NCBI RefSeq assembly: GCF_923079645.1
Contig: NZ_CAKLPY010000002.1
Coordinates: 1,116,001-1,180,000 of the forward strand
DNA: 64,000 nucleotides
From: Emticicia aquatica
GTDB taxonomy: Bacteria > Bacteroidota > Bacteroidia > Cytophagales > Spirosomataceae
Direction: 5' to 3'
Below, one piece after another: positions 56,795 to 64,000 of this stretch. Position numbers and translations under genes: made by a program. The stretch's first letter is position 1; each line of letters starts with the position of its first letter. Below the pieces are notes generated by a model that saw only the letters and a program-made list of their open reading frames with translations, ran no database searches and was not told the origin of the DNA.

Positions 56795-56810
56795 TTTTCC
56801 ACGTGAAACA
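56795..56810. other. Candidate parS (ParB binding) site
   Basis: The 16-mer TTTTCCACGTGAAACA differs at one base (position 2) from the B. subtilis-type parS sequence TGTTCCACGTGAAACA, a site conserved across many phyla. It lies in the 142-bp intergenic region between the divergent TPR protein and psd genes. No ParB gene is present in the window. Confidence 0.6.
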
Positions 56811-56815
56811 CCAAC

Positions 56816-56824
56816 TTATCCACA
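56816..56824 (+). other. DnaA box consensus match
   Basis: TTATCCACA is an exact match to the DnaA box consensus, 6 bp from the parS-like site. A single copy can arise by chance; I see no cluster or clear unwinding element around it. Confidence 0.4.
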
Positions 56825-56885
56825 GCTTTTGCACACGTATTATAAATATTTGAGCTGTGAAGATAACGTAAAAACATTGTTTCAT

Positions 56886-56893
56886 TATATTTG
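56886..56893 (+). promoter_or_regulatory. Candidate psd promoter (-7 element)
   Basis: TATATTTG fits TAnnTTTG and lies about 30 nt before the psd ATG. Confidence 0.5.
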
Positions 56894-56922
56894 CGGTTCT
56901 AAAAAACTAAACAGCTCAGAAA

Positions 56923-57582
56923 ATGACACTTCATAAAGAAGGCACAGGAACGATTTCGTTGACAATTATTGGATTATTAATAGCGAATGCTACTTTAAGA
57001 TATTTTTTGCCCGAACAAGAACTCTTACATACGCTATTGCTTATTGTTAGTCTTTTCTTGTTTGTGGTTGTAGTTCAATTTTTTCGTAAACCAATCAGAA
57101 CAACGGTCATAAACCCAAAACACGTTATTGCACCTGCTGATGGGAAAGTGGTTGTAATTGAAGAAGTAATCGAAACTGAATATTTCAAAGGCCCACGCCG
57201 CCAAGTTTCTATTTTTATGTCACCACTTAATGTACATATCAATTTTAATCCAATTTCTGGTATTGTTACTTATGCGAAGTATCATGCTGGCAAATACCTA
57301 GTAGCTTGGCATCCAAAATCAAGTACTGAAAATGAGCGAACAACAATCGTTGTAAAACACCCTAATGGCACAGAAGTTTTATTTCGTCAGATTGCGGGTG
57401 CCTTGGCTCGTCGAATCTGTTGGTATGTGAAGGAAGGGCAAAGCGTTGAGCAAGGTTCTGAATTTGGATTTATAAAATTTGGTTCGAGAATTGATATTTT
57501 CTTGCCATTAGACGCCAAAATTTTAGTTAATATAGATGACAAACCTGTTGGTGGCGAAACGGTAATTGCCGAATTGGTATAA
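56923..57582 (+). CDS. psd: Phosphatidylserine decarboxylase-related protein
   Basis: The enzyme makes phosphatidylethanolamine from phosphatidylserine using a pyruvoyl group. A membrane part at residues 10-55 precedes VIAPADGKVVVIEE, FMSPLNVHINFNPISG and the self-cleavage site KFGSRIDIF with Gly187-Ser188. At 219 residues it is the short PSD-B type that is processed at GS instead of LGST. The gene lies downstream of the parS-like region and has its own terminator. Confidence 0.95.
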   Translation: MTLHKEGTGTISLTIIGLLIANATLRYFLPEQELLHTLLLIVSLFLFVVVVQFFRKPIRTTVINPKHVIAPADGKVVVIEEVIETEYFKGPRRQVSIFMSPLNVHINFNPISGIVTYAKYHAGKYLVAWHPKSSTENERTTIVVKHPNGTEVLFRQIAGALARRICWYVKEGQSVEQGSEFGFIKFGSRIDIFLPLDAKILVNIDDKPVGGETVIAELV

Positions 57583-57609
57583 AAACATAATAGTATTAGA
57601 TTTTTACAT

Positions 57610-57642
57610 AACGACAGGCTTTCCACCTGTCGTTTAAATTTT
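57610..57642 (+). terminator. Hairpin terminator between psd and yraN
   Basis: AACGACAGG (57610-57618) pairs with CCTGTCGTT (57626-57634) and is followed by a T-rich tract. The yraN start lies just after it, so yraN may depend on read-through. Confidence 0.7.
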
Positions 57643-57993
57643 ATGGCCGAACACAACGATACAGGCAATAAAGCCGAAGCATTGGCCGCCGATTTTTTAA
57701 GAAAAAATGGATATGAAATTCTCGAACAAAATTACACACACGGTAAGGGAGAAATTGACATTATTGCATTAAAAGAAGAATGGCTGGTTTTTGTAGAAGT
57801 GAGGGCTAGGTCGGAAATTTCACACGGGTTTCCTGAACAAACTATTTCAAAAAACAAAGCAAGTCTAATCATAAAAACCGCTGAAAATTATGTTTACCAA
57901 CACGATTGGCACGGAAAAATCAGATTTGATATTATTGCAATTATCGTTGGGCAAGCTTTTGAAATTAGGCAATTTGAAGATGCTTTTTTCTGA
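57643..57993 (+). CDS. yraN: UPF0102 (YraN)-family endonuclease-like protein
   Basis: The protein has the YraN core: KAEALAADFLRKNGYEILEQNY, GEIDIIALKE and VFVEVRARSE, which match the Holliday-junction-resolvase-like nuclease fold (acidic residues in GEIDI and VEVRAR). The biological role is not settled. At 116 residues the length is typical. It is convergent with ruvB, an enzyme of Holliday junction processing, though this may be coincidence. Confidence 0.92.
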   Translation: MAEHNDTGNKAEALAADFLRKNGYEILEQNYTHGKGEIDIIALKEEWLVFVEVRARSEISHGFPEQTISKNKASLIIKTAENYVYQHDWHGKIRFDIIAIIVGQAFEIRQFEDAFF

Positions 57994-57996
57994 TTT

Positions 57997-58037
57997 TCAA
58001 AAGAGTGGTACATTTTAAAATGCACCACTCATTTTGA
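57997..58037. terminator. Bidirectional terminator, yraN / ruvB
   Basis: AGTGGT (58004-58009) pairs with ACCACT (58024-58029), with an inner CATTTT/AAAATG pairing and outer TCAAAA/TTTTGA arms. It lies between two convergent stops. Confidence 0.8.
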
Positions 58038-58038
58038 T

Positions 58039-59064
58039 TTAAAACAGTTCACCAGAACGATATTTTGGCAAAATATTTAGATGTCGATATGCCTTTTCAG
58101 TCGCTTCTCTTCCACGAGCGGTACGTTTTAAGTAGCCTTCTTGAATCAAAAATGGCTCGTAAACTTCTTCTATCGTTTCGGCTTCTTCGCCAACAGCTGT
58201 TGCAATAGTTGACAAACCGACTGGCCCACCTTTAAACTTTTCGATGATTGTCAATAAAATTCTATTATCCATATCATCAAGACCATCTTGGTCAACATCG
58301 AGAGCCGTCAGAGCCATTTCAGCAATAGCAATTGTTATTCGCCCATCACCTTTTACTTGAGCAAAATCTCTTGTTCGACGCAATAGATTATTGGCAATTC
58401 GTGGTGTACCTCTACTACGTCGAGCAATTTCGTATGCACCTTCATCTTCGATTGGCATATTTAGGATGTGTGCCGAACGTTTTACGATTTTAGTAAGCAA
58501 TACGGCGTCGTAATATTCTAAACGAGAATTTATACCAAACCTAGCTCTTAGCGGCGATGTAAGCAAACCTGAGCGTGTTGTTGCACCAATGAGCGTAAAA
58601 GGATTGAGACCAATCTGCACACTACGAGCATTTGGGCCAGAATCGAGCATGATGTCGATTTTGTAATCTTCCATTGCTGAGTAAAGGTATTCTTCAACAA
58701 CAGGATTTAGTCGGTGAATTTCGTCAATAAAAAGAACATCAAAGGGTTCTAAATTAGTCAAAAGTCCAGCCAAATCGCTCGGTTTATCTAAAACTGGACC
58801 AGAAGTTATTTTGATATTCGCTCCTAATTCGTTTGAAATAATATTTGAAAGGGTTGTTTTTCCAAGACCTGGAGGGCCATGTAGCAATACATGGTCGAGA
58901 GCTTCTTTACGTTGTTTGGCCGCAAGAACAAATATTTTGAGGTTTTCCAAAATCTTATCTTGGCCCGTAAAATCATCGAATGAGAGCGGTCTTAAAGCTC
59001 TTTCAATTTCTTTTTCGATGGGAGAAAGGGCTTCGCCATCACCTGTGATATAATCTTGTCGCAT
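58039..59064 (-). CDS. ruvB: Holliday junction branch migration ATPase RuvB
   Basis: RuvB is the hexameric motor that with RuvA moves Holliday junctions. Walker A is GPPGLGKT (63-70), Walker B is [10 protein letters not shown], sensor 1 is GATTRSGLL, and the arginine finger/sensor 2 region has [18 protein letters not shown]. The length of 341 residues is typical. ruvA and ruvC are not next to it. Confidence 0.98.
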   Translation of the reverse strand: MRQDYITGDGEALSPIEKEIERALRPLSFDDFTGQDKILENLKIFVLAAKQRKEALDHVLLHGPPGLGKTTLSNIISNELGANIKITSGPVLDKPSDLAGLLTNLEPFDVLFIDEIHRLNPVVEEYLYSAMEDYKIDIMLDSGPNARSVQIGLNPFTLIGATTRSGLLTSPLRARFGINSRLEYYDAVLLTKIVKRSAHILNMPIEDEGAYEIARRSRGTPRIANNLLRRTRDFAQVKGDGRITIAIAEMALTALDVDQDGLDDMDNRILLTIIEKFKGGPVGLSTIATAVGEEAETIEEVYEPFLIQEGYLKRTARGREATEKAYRHLNILPKYRSGELF

Positions 59065-59122
59065 GAAATCTGGGAAAAATTGTCTTCTTTAAGAAGCCCA
59101 AATATACGAATTTTTAGTAGAA

Positions 59123-61789
59123 TTAATTGACTAACATAATTGCTCCTCGGCGGGTGATTTTTTCACGTTCAGGAAAGTCACTACTTTTATAACTTACCAC
59201 AAAAGCATACATCATTGGTGCAATTACTTGTCCTTTATAACTACCATCCCAAATTCGTTCTGGGTCTTTTGATTCAAATATTATTTCGCCCCAACGATTA
59301 AAAATACGTAATTCAAAGTCTGTTATATGAGCACTCGGTATTTGCAAAATATCATTGATACCATCGTTATTCGCTGTAAATATTTCGGGAACAAAGAGAC
59401 GAGGTTCACACCCTTCTTTTATTTCGATTTTATCTGAATTAAAACACCTTGTGCTATTTGAAAATATATTTGAAACAGTAACCATATAAACGCCCGCTGC
59501 ATTAGCAATTACTGTTGGTGTTTTTTCAGTAGTATTCCAAAGATATCCTGGGTTAACAGTCTGTTGAGCCTTTGGGTCAAGTTTTAATGTTTCATTCTCA
59601 CTAATACATACATAAGCTTCATCTGCTAGGTTTACGATTGGTGAGGGTTTTATCGTGATAATATCAGTTACGGTGAAATCATTACACTTTTCTCTTAAAG
59701 TATTTCCTAAAATTTGACTTTTTATAATTTTACTTGCTTCGGTTTCGGAGAAAATATGCACCGTTAATTTAACTGTGTAAGTACCCGCTTGAGCATAAGT
59801 ATGAGATGGATTTGTTCCTGTTCCCGTAGTTCCATCGCCAAAATCCCATTCTACTTCCGCTTTCATCGGACTACAAATGCCTTCTGTTTTAAAAATTGTT
59901 GGTTTTCCTTGACAATTCCCTTCATAAGTAGCACTCAATCCTTCACCGTCTTGTTTTGGTTTTGCATGAATAACATTTGGAAAGCCAAAGCCACTAGCTC
60001 CTAAGACATCAGCACCAAAGCCTCCCGAAATTGGTTGATAACCAACAACACTTGCTCCACCAACAGCACTGGGGTCCATTATGTATGGTAGATATTGGCT
60101 TCCATCAATAGCCATATAGATAAATTTGCTTCCCGCTCCGCTAATGGGGCCACTTTGTAATGCTCCAAATGCGAGGGTAGTTGATTTATCTATTAGTTTT
60201 TTGTCGGTGGCGATTTGGAGAGGATTTTTTAAATTAAGATTCAGTTGATACAAGTAAGATGTTTCTCCTTTTGATGGATCTCCACGAAGAGTAACATATA
60301 GTTTTTGTTCATCATCCGAAAACTCCACGCCATAAATAATAGGGGGAGCAGCAATACCTATGTCAATCGTTAATGGGAGTGTACCTAAACGTCCTGTTGC
60401 TTTATCAACATCAAATATTTCGATATAATTTTTACCTCCTTTCACAACTGCAACCGCCATTTTTGCACCCGTTGGCGAAAGTCTCATATAACCTTGTTCA
60501 CTAACTGCATCACTATGAGCCAACCCAATATTTTGTATGGTTTCTTTAGTACCTGTTGAATCTATTTCTAAAATCCTAAAAGTGTTAGTTCCTGCATCAT
60601 GTGAATAAATAAAAAAGCCTGTTTCATTTTGATTTATCATTGCCGTTAGGCGTTGAGAAGTCTGAAAACTGACTGGAATATCTTTTTCTACAACAGCACC
60701 CACTCCATCATTTCTCCGTAAATCAACAATACTATAAGACAATAAACCTGTTTGTTTATTTATTGTATAAACATAATACAAATGATGAGGACATTCATTG
60801 CAAGAACCTTTGGGAACAATAACCGCAGATTGTGTGGCTGCGTTGGTTCCGCCGAGTTTACTATCAGTTAGCGGTGGCATTGCTGCCAAAGGTTTATCAT
60901 CCTTCCCAAAAATATCTACACCGTCAGTATATAAAACAAGTGTTCCTGAAGGGTCGAATGCCATGGCCGCTCCTTCTGGTGAATCAATTGGATTACTTTT
61001 TGTTGGTGTAATGGGTACATACACTGGATTTTCATCTTTGGGTGTATCAAAGAGATCACCAGTTTCTGCTAATGGGTCTTTGGGTGGTTGTGGAGAACCT
61101 TGAGCTTGAAAATCTAAGGTTGCTCCTTTCCCAAAATACCATTTTTCAGACCCAGAAGATGCTGGCGGTTGTACACAAAATTTAACATTGATTTGTGCTG
61201 TTCGTGAACAACCACCAGCAGCATCAAATACTTCAACCGAATAACACCCTGATTTTGTAACATCTATCGTTTGTGTAGTTTGTCCTTGGGGAAACCATAA
61301 AAACTTAGCTCCAGTTGGTGTTGCCTGCAAAAAGTAAGGATCAAGTTTGAGGGTTTTTCCATCGCAAATGGTTGTATCAAGTTTCTTTTTTTTGAAAAAC
61401 AATGGTTGCTGTGGTGGCAAACCAATTGTCACTTCTTTAGTAACAGCACTTTGCAAAATACCGCTAACAGTTCGGGTTAATGAAACAATATATTTTCCTG
61501 GAGTTGCGTAAAAATGTTGAGGATTACGTATTGTTGCGGTATTTGCGGTAGAGGTTGGGTCACCAAAATCCCATAACCAGGCTGTGGCATCTTTTTCAGT
61601 ATCAAAAAAAACTGTTGGTTCAACACAATCCGTTGATTGAGTAGAAGGCATAGTGGGTGTACTCGGTGGTGCAGAACCGATACAGAGCTTACCTCCTACA
61701 TAAAACTGAGCGACAGAATCGAAAGATATATATGTAAATGTGGCAATCAGTAAAAAAATCTTAAGTTTATCGCCAATACGACCTTTCAT
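59123..61789 (-). CDS. Secreted PKD/propeller protein with T9SS type B sorting domain
   Basis: A signal sequence (about residues 8-27) starts an 888-residue surface protein. One PKD domain with AWLWDFGDPTSTAN is near residue 70, a propeller-like middle follows (about 235-630), and a second PKD domain has VEWDFGDGTTGTGTNPSHTY near 660. The C-terminus FVPEIFTANNDGINDILQ, ELRIFNRWGEIIFES and WDGSYKGQVI is the gliding-motility-associated type B (TIGR04131-like) signal for type IX secretion. Its divergent neighbour is a PorP/SprF protein, the usual partner of type B substrates. The ligand is unknown. Confidence 0.9.
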   Translation of the reverse strand: MKGRIGDKLKIFLLIATFTYISFDSVAQFYVGGKLCIGSAPPSTPTMPSTQSTDCVEPTVFFDTEKDATAWLWDFGDPTSTANTATIRNPQHFYATPGKYIVSLTRTVSGILQSAVTKEVTIGLPPQQPLFFKKKKLDTTICDGKTLKLDPYFLQATPTGAKFLWFPQGQTTQTIDVTKSGCYSVEVFDAAGGCSRTAQINVKFCVQPPASSGSEKWYFGKGATLDFQAQGSPQPPKDPLAETGDLFDTPKDENPVYVPITPTKSNPIDSPEGAAMAFDPSGTLVLYTDGVDIFGKDDKPLAAMPPLTDSKLGGTNAATQSAVIVPKGSCNECPHHLYYVYTINKQTGLLSYSIVDLRRNDGVGAVVEKDIPVSFQTSQRLTAMINQNETGFFIYSHDAGTNTFRILEIDSTGTKETIQNIGLAHSDAVSEQGYMRLSPTGAKMAVAVVKGGKNYIEIFDVDKATGRLGTLPLTIDIGIAAPPIIYGVEFSDDEQKLYVTLRGDPSKGETSYLYQLNLNLKNPLQIATDKKLIDKSTTLAFGALQSGPISGAGSKFIYMAIDGSQYLPYIMDPSAVGGASVVGYQPISGGFGADVLGASGFGFPNVIHAKPKQDGEGLSATYEGNCQGKPTIFKTEGICSPMKAEVEWDFGDGTTGTGTNPSHTYAQAGTYTVKLTVHIFSETEASKIIKSQILGNTLREKCNDFTVTDIITIKPSPIVNLADEAYVCISENETLKLDPKAQQTVNPGYLWNTTEKTPTVIANAAGVYMVTVSNIFSNSTRCFNSDKIEIKEGCEPRLFVPEIFTANNDGINDILQIPSAHITDFELRIFNRWGEIIFESKDPERIWDGSYKGQVIAPMMYAFVVSYKSSDFPEREKITRRGAIMLVN

Positions 61790-62075
61790 AATTCGTTAAT
61801 TGTTAGGCTATTAGATAAACATTCAAAAACAATGTCTGGTTATACAAATAAACGATTTTTCAAATTCTTTTATTTGAATGGCTCAAATTAAAATAAGAAT
61901 TAAGCCAATAATTGAGTATAAATAATATCAATAATACTATAAAGACGTAATTTTACAAACAATCGTTACCAAATAAATATAGAAAAAACCATTTTATCCG
62001 TTTAATAATTATTTAGCATGTCTTTGGAATGAAATTTGCTTAGAATTAACACGTTGTATGCTTTTAACTTAGGCA

Positions 62076-63143
62076 ATGAAAAAACTTTATTTAAGGATTG
62101 TCCTTTTGTCTTTAGTCGGCTTGAATAGCGTGGCTCAAGATGCTCAATTTTCGCAGTTTTATGCGGCTCCGATGTATCAGAATCCAGCATTTGCTGGAGG
62201 AGCGTATGCCCCACGTCTGATTGCTAATTATCGAAACCAATGGCCTTCAATTAATGCTAACTTTGTAACGGCCGCCTTTTCGGTAGACCATTATATTGAA
62301 AAGCTTAATAGTGGCATAGGGATAATGGTTGTCAACGATTCACAAGGGCCTGGTCGATTAAAAAGTACTGAATTAAGCGGTATTTATTCTTATCAAATTC
62401 AATTAGGTGAAGAAAACTTCTTACGTCTTGGAGCTCAAGCAACCTATTCTAACAAAAGTTTAGATTATTTCGGTCTTACTTTTGGCGACCAATATACCAA
62501 CAGAGGATTTTCTGGAAATCCATCTAGCGACCCATTTGCGAATTCAAACAATATTCAACCTATTAAATTTGTTGATTTCAGTGGTGGTGCCTTATTTTAT
62601 AATAGCCTTTCTTGGTTAGGCGTTTCATTACATCATATCAATCGTCCTTCTTATACCTTTTTATCAACAACGCCTACAAGCCCAATTGCTGGTTGTCCGA
62701 CAGGAGATTGTTTACCTCGAAAATTGAGTGTGAGCGGCGGTTTGAAATTTCCTCTTGCCAATCCTTTTTCTGGAGCAGCAAATGCTGATAAAGAATTTTC
62801 GGTATCACCTGCGTTTTTATACAAAAGACAAGGTAAGTTTGACCAATTTGACTTAGGTTTTTATACAACCTATTCATCATTAACGGCAGGACTTTGGTAC
62901 AGAGGTATTCCGATAAAAAAACCAACTATTTCTCGAACGAATCACGATGCCATCGTATTTTTGTTAGGTTATCGCCAAGATAATTTTTCGATTGGTTATA
63001 GTTATGATGTTACAATTTCTAGTTTAGGGCTTTCGACTGGTGGTTCTCACGAGATTTCGATCGCTTATCAATTAGACCCATTAGAACGAGATAGTCCTCG
63101 AAAAAGAAGAAATAAAAAGGAACTTTCTTGTCCAAGATATTAA
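62076..63143 (+). CDS. PorP/SprF-family type IX secretion-associated outer membrane protein
   Basis: A signal peptide (MKKLYLRIVLLSLVGLNSVAQ) leads into DAQFSQFYAAPMYQNPAFAGG, the hallmark N-terminus of PorP/SprF proteins. The rest (355 aa) is a beta-barrel of the same family, with GIGIMVVNDSQGPGRLKSTE and IGYSYDVTISSLGLSTGGSHE at the end. SprF-like proteins are needed for surface delivery or anchoring of type B substrates, which fits the divergent gene. It is 286 nt from that gene. Confidence 0.93.
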   Translation: MKKLYLRIVLLSLVGLNSVAQDAQFSQFYAAPMYQNPAFAGGAYAPRLIANYRNQWPSINANFVTAAFSVDHYIEKLNSGIGIMVVNDSQGPGRLKSTELSGIYSYQIQLGEENFLRLGAQATYSNKSLDYFGLTFGDQYTNRGFSGNPSSDPFANSNNIQPIKFVDFSGGALFYNSLSWLGVSLHHINRPSYTFLSTTPTSPIAGCPTGDCLPRKLSVSGGLKFPLANPFSGAANADKEFSVSPAFLYKRQGKFDQFDLGFYTTYSSLTAGLWYRGIPIKKPTISRTNHDAIVFLLGYRQDNFSIGYSYDVTISSLGLSTGGSHEISIAYQLDPLERDSPRKRRNKKELSCPRY

Positions 63144-63174
63144 TTTTAGAAAAGAATATTTCGCATTTTGCATG

Positions 63175-63202
63175 AAAGGTTTGGTTTACCAAGCCTTTTT
63201 TG
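63175..63202 (+). terminator. Terminator after the PorP/SprF gene
   Basis: AAAGGTTTGG (63175-63184) pairs with CCAAGCCTTT (63189-63198, one G-U pair) across a 4-nt loop, then a T-tract. Confidence 0.75.
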
Positions 63203-63204
63203 TT

Positions 63205-63220
63205 TTATATTGCAATATAA
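63205..63220. repeat. Perfect 16-bp palindrome upstream of the permease gene
   Basis: TTATATTGCAATATAA is its own reverse complement and lies 36 bp before the permease ATG, in its likely promoter area. It could be an operator for a dimeric regulator, but AT-rich palindromes of this length can arise by chance. Confidence 0.4.
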
Positions 63221-63255
63221 TTTGTAATCAATATAAAAACCAACTCTAAAATTTT

Positions 63256-64000
63256 ATGGAAAAAAGTATTTGGCGTAAAAAGCCTATGTCGGCTTATGAA
63301 GCAGACATTAAGAACAACCAACTTAAACGAGTAATGGGCAAATGGAGCCTTACAGCAATCGGTATTGGTGGTATTATTGGCGGTGGAATATTTGTATTAA
63401 CAGGAACAGCAGCCCATTATCATGCAGGACCAGCTTTAGCACTTTCATTTATTATAGCGGGTATTGGCTGTGTTTTTGCAGCACTGTGCTACTCGGAGTT
63501 TGCCTCAATGCTACCTGTTGAAGGCTCGGCTTATGCTTACGCTTATGGTACAATTGGTGAGCTTTTTGCTTGGATAATTGGCTGGGGACTTATTTTGGAA
63601 TACGCTATGGGAGCTATGACAGTTGCCGTGAGTTGGTCTGGTTATTTCAACAAACTTTTACATTTATTTGGCATTGAGATTCCATATTACTTGCGAAACG
63701 ACCCATGGTCAGCTGCTACATTCGCACAGGCTAATAACCTCGAACCATCGTCTTTTGCCTTTAACCTTCCTGCTTTTATTATTACTTGGGTTGTTACTTG
63801 GATATTAGTAAAAGGAATCAAAGAAGCAGCAAATACCAATAACTTAATTGTAATTCTAAAATTAGCTGCAATTATTTTCGTAATTATTGTTGGTGTGTTT
63901 TTCGTGAATTTAGATAACTGGCACCCTTTCATTCCTCAAACGGAAATGATTATGCATGATGATGGCATTGCAAAAGAGGCCTATGGTATAAAAGGTATTT
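63256..64000 (+). CDS. Amino-acid permease, APC superfamily (3' end outside window)
   Basis: ATG 63256 begins MEKSIWRKKPMSAYEADIKN and the frame runs to the window edge (248 codons). The helix-1 motif AIGIGGIIGGGIFVLTG is the substrate-binding segment of APC transporters, and further helices (PALALSFIIAGIGCVFAALC, LFAWIIGWGLILEYAMG) follow. The pattern resembles the cationic amino acid transporter (CAT) branch. The substrate cannot be decided from the part seen. Confidence 0.9.
   Translation, partial: MEKSIWRKKPMSAYEADIKNNQLKRVMGKWSLTAIGIGGIIGGGIFVLTGTAAHYHAGPALALSFIIAGIGCVFAALCYSEFASMLPVEGSAYAYAYGTIGELFAWIIGWGLILEYAMGAMTVAVSWSGYFNKLLHLFGIEIPYYLRNDPWSAATFAQANNLEPSSFAFNLPAFIITWVVTWILVKGIKEAANTNNLIVILKLAAIIFVIIVGVFFVNLDNWHPFIPQTEMIMHDDGIAKEAYGIKGI

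Noticed and set aside
15001..64000. Additional parS copies elsewhere in the window
   Set aside because: Other CACGTG occurrences (for example near 15418 and 28891) lack the flanking GTTTC/GAAAC bases.

Overview
The window is an AT-rich stretch of a Bacteroidota chromosome, most likely order Cytophagales (near Emticicia, Flectobacillus or Arcicella). Evidence for this: type IX secretion sorting domains and a PorP/SprF protein, a CarboxypepD_reg TonB receptor, Bacteroidota-type -7 promoter elements (TAnnTTTG), almost no Shine-Dalgarno sequences before starts, and many small secreted proteins with signal peptides ending in AQ. It is dense housekeeping chromosome with no IS element, prophage, CRISPR array, tRNA or rRNA.

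Layout. 1-6.0 kb: tail of an acyl-CoA dehydrogenase, prfB with its programmed frameshift, rpsL-rpsG with a 16S-like RNA element between them, lipB, def and a nitrilase-family amidase. 6-16.6 kb: an MDR oxidoreductase, an AlbA_2 protein, a gluconolactonase-like secreted protein, an M16 peptidase lacking its zinc motif, a DegP/HtrA protease, Hsp20, a vanadium-haloperoxidase-like lipoprotein, an orphan NtrB-like histidine kinase and a lipoprotein. 16.7-21.4 kb: YebC, then a possible operon of a secreted alpha/alpha-toroid protein with a DxDD motif, a class C serine hydrolase and an SDR lacking the catalytic Lys. 21.5-29.7 kb: an M1 peptidase, an exported RidA, a sugar porter, recF and mutS2. 29.8-40.5 kb: a Tat-exported propeller with a phosphoesterase, gnd-gluconokinase, an HGSNAT-like membrane protein, ndk, a Gfo/Idh/MocA oxidoreductase, a T9SS type A protein and NADP-isocitrate dehydrogenase. 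40.8-53.3 kb: a TonB receptor with a ~150-residue Ala/Val/Thr repeat insert, a DUF3089 hydrolase, GDP-mannose pyrophosphorylase, a FrnE-like protein, a LytS/LytTR pair whose kinase carries a beta-solenoid, an S9 peptidase and a DUF2911 protein. 53.4-64 kb: an ABC ATPase, a polytopic TPR protein, an intergenic region with a near-consensus parS site and a DnaA box, psd, yraN, ruvB, a divergent T9SS type B/PorP-SprF pair, and the start of an amino-acid permease.

How genes work together. gnd and gluconokinase are 3 nt apart and feed gluconate into the pentose phosphate pathway. The LytS-type kinase and LytTR regulator overlap by 4 nt and should form one signalling pair. The type B adhesin-like protein and the PorP/SprF protein are divergent neighbours, as expected for a T9SS substrate and its outer-membrane partner. 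Most convergent gene pairs are separated by strong inverted-repeat terminators.

The observations most worth follow-up are the 16S h43-like sequence before rpsG (candidate S7 autoregulatory site), the exact 18-residue solenoid apparently placed in the cytoplasm on a LytS-type kinase, the TonB-receptor repeat insert, the secreted DxDD toroid protein with its neighbours, and the parS-like site at 56.8 kb.
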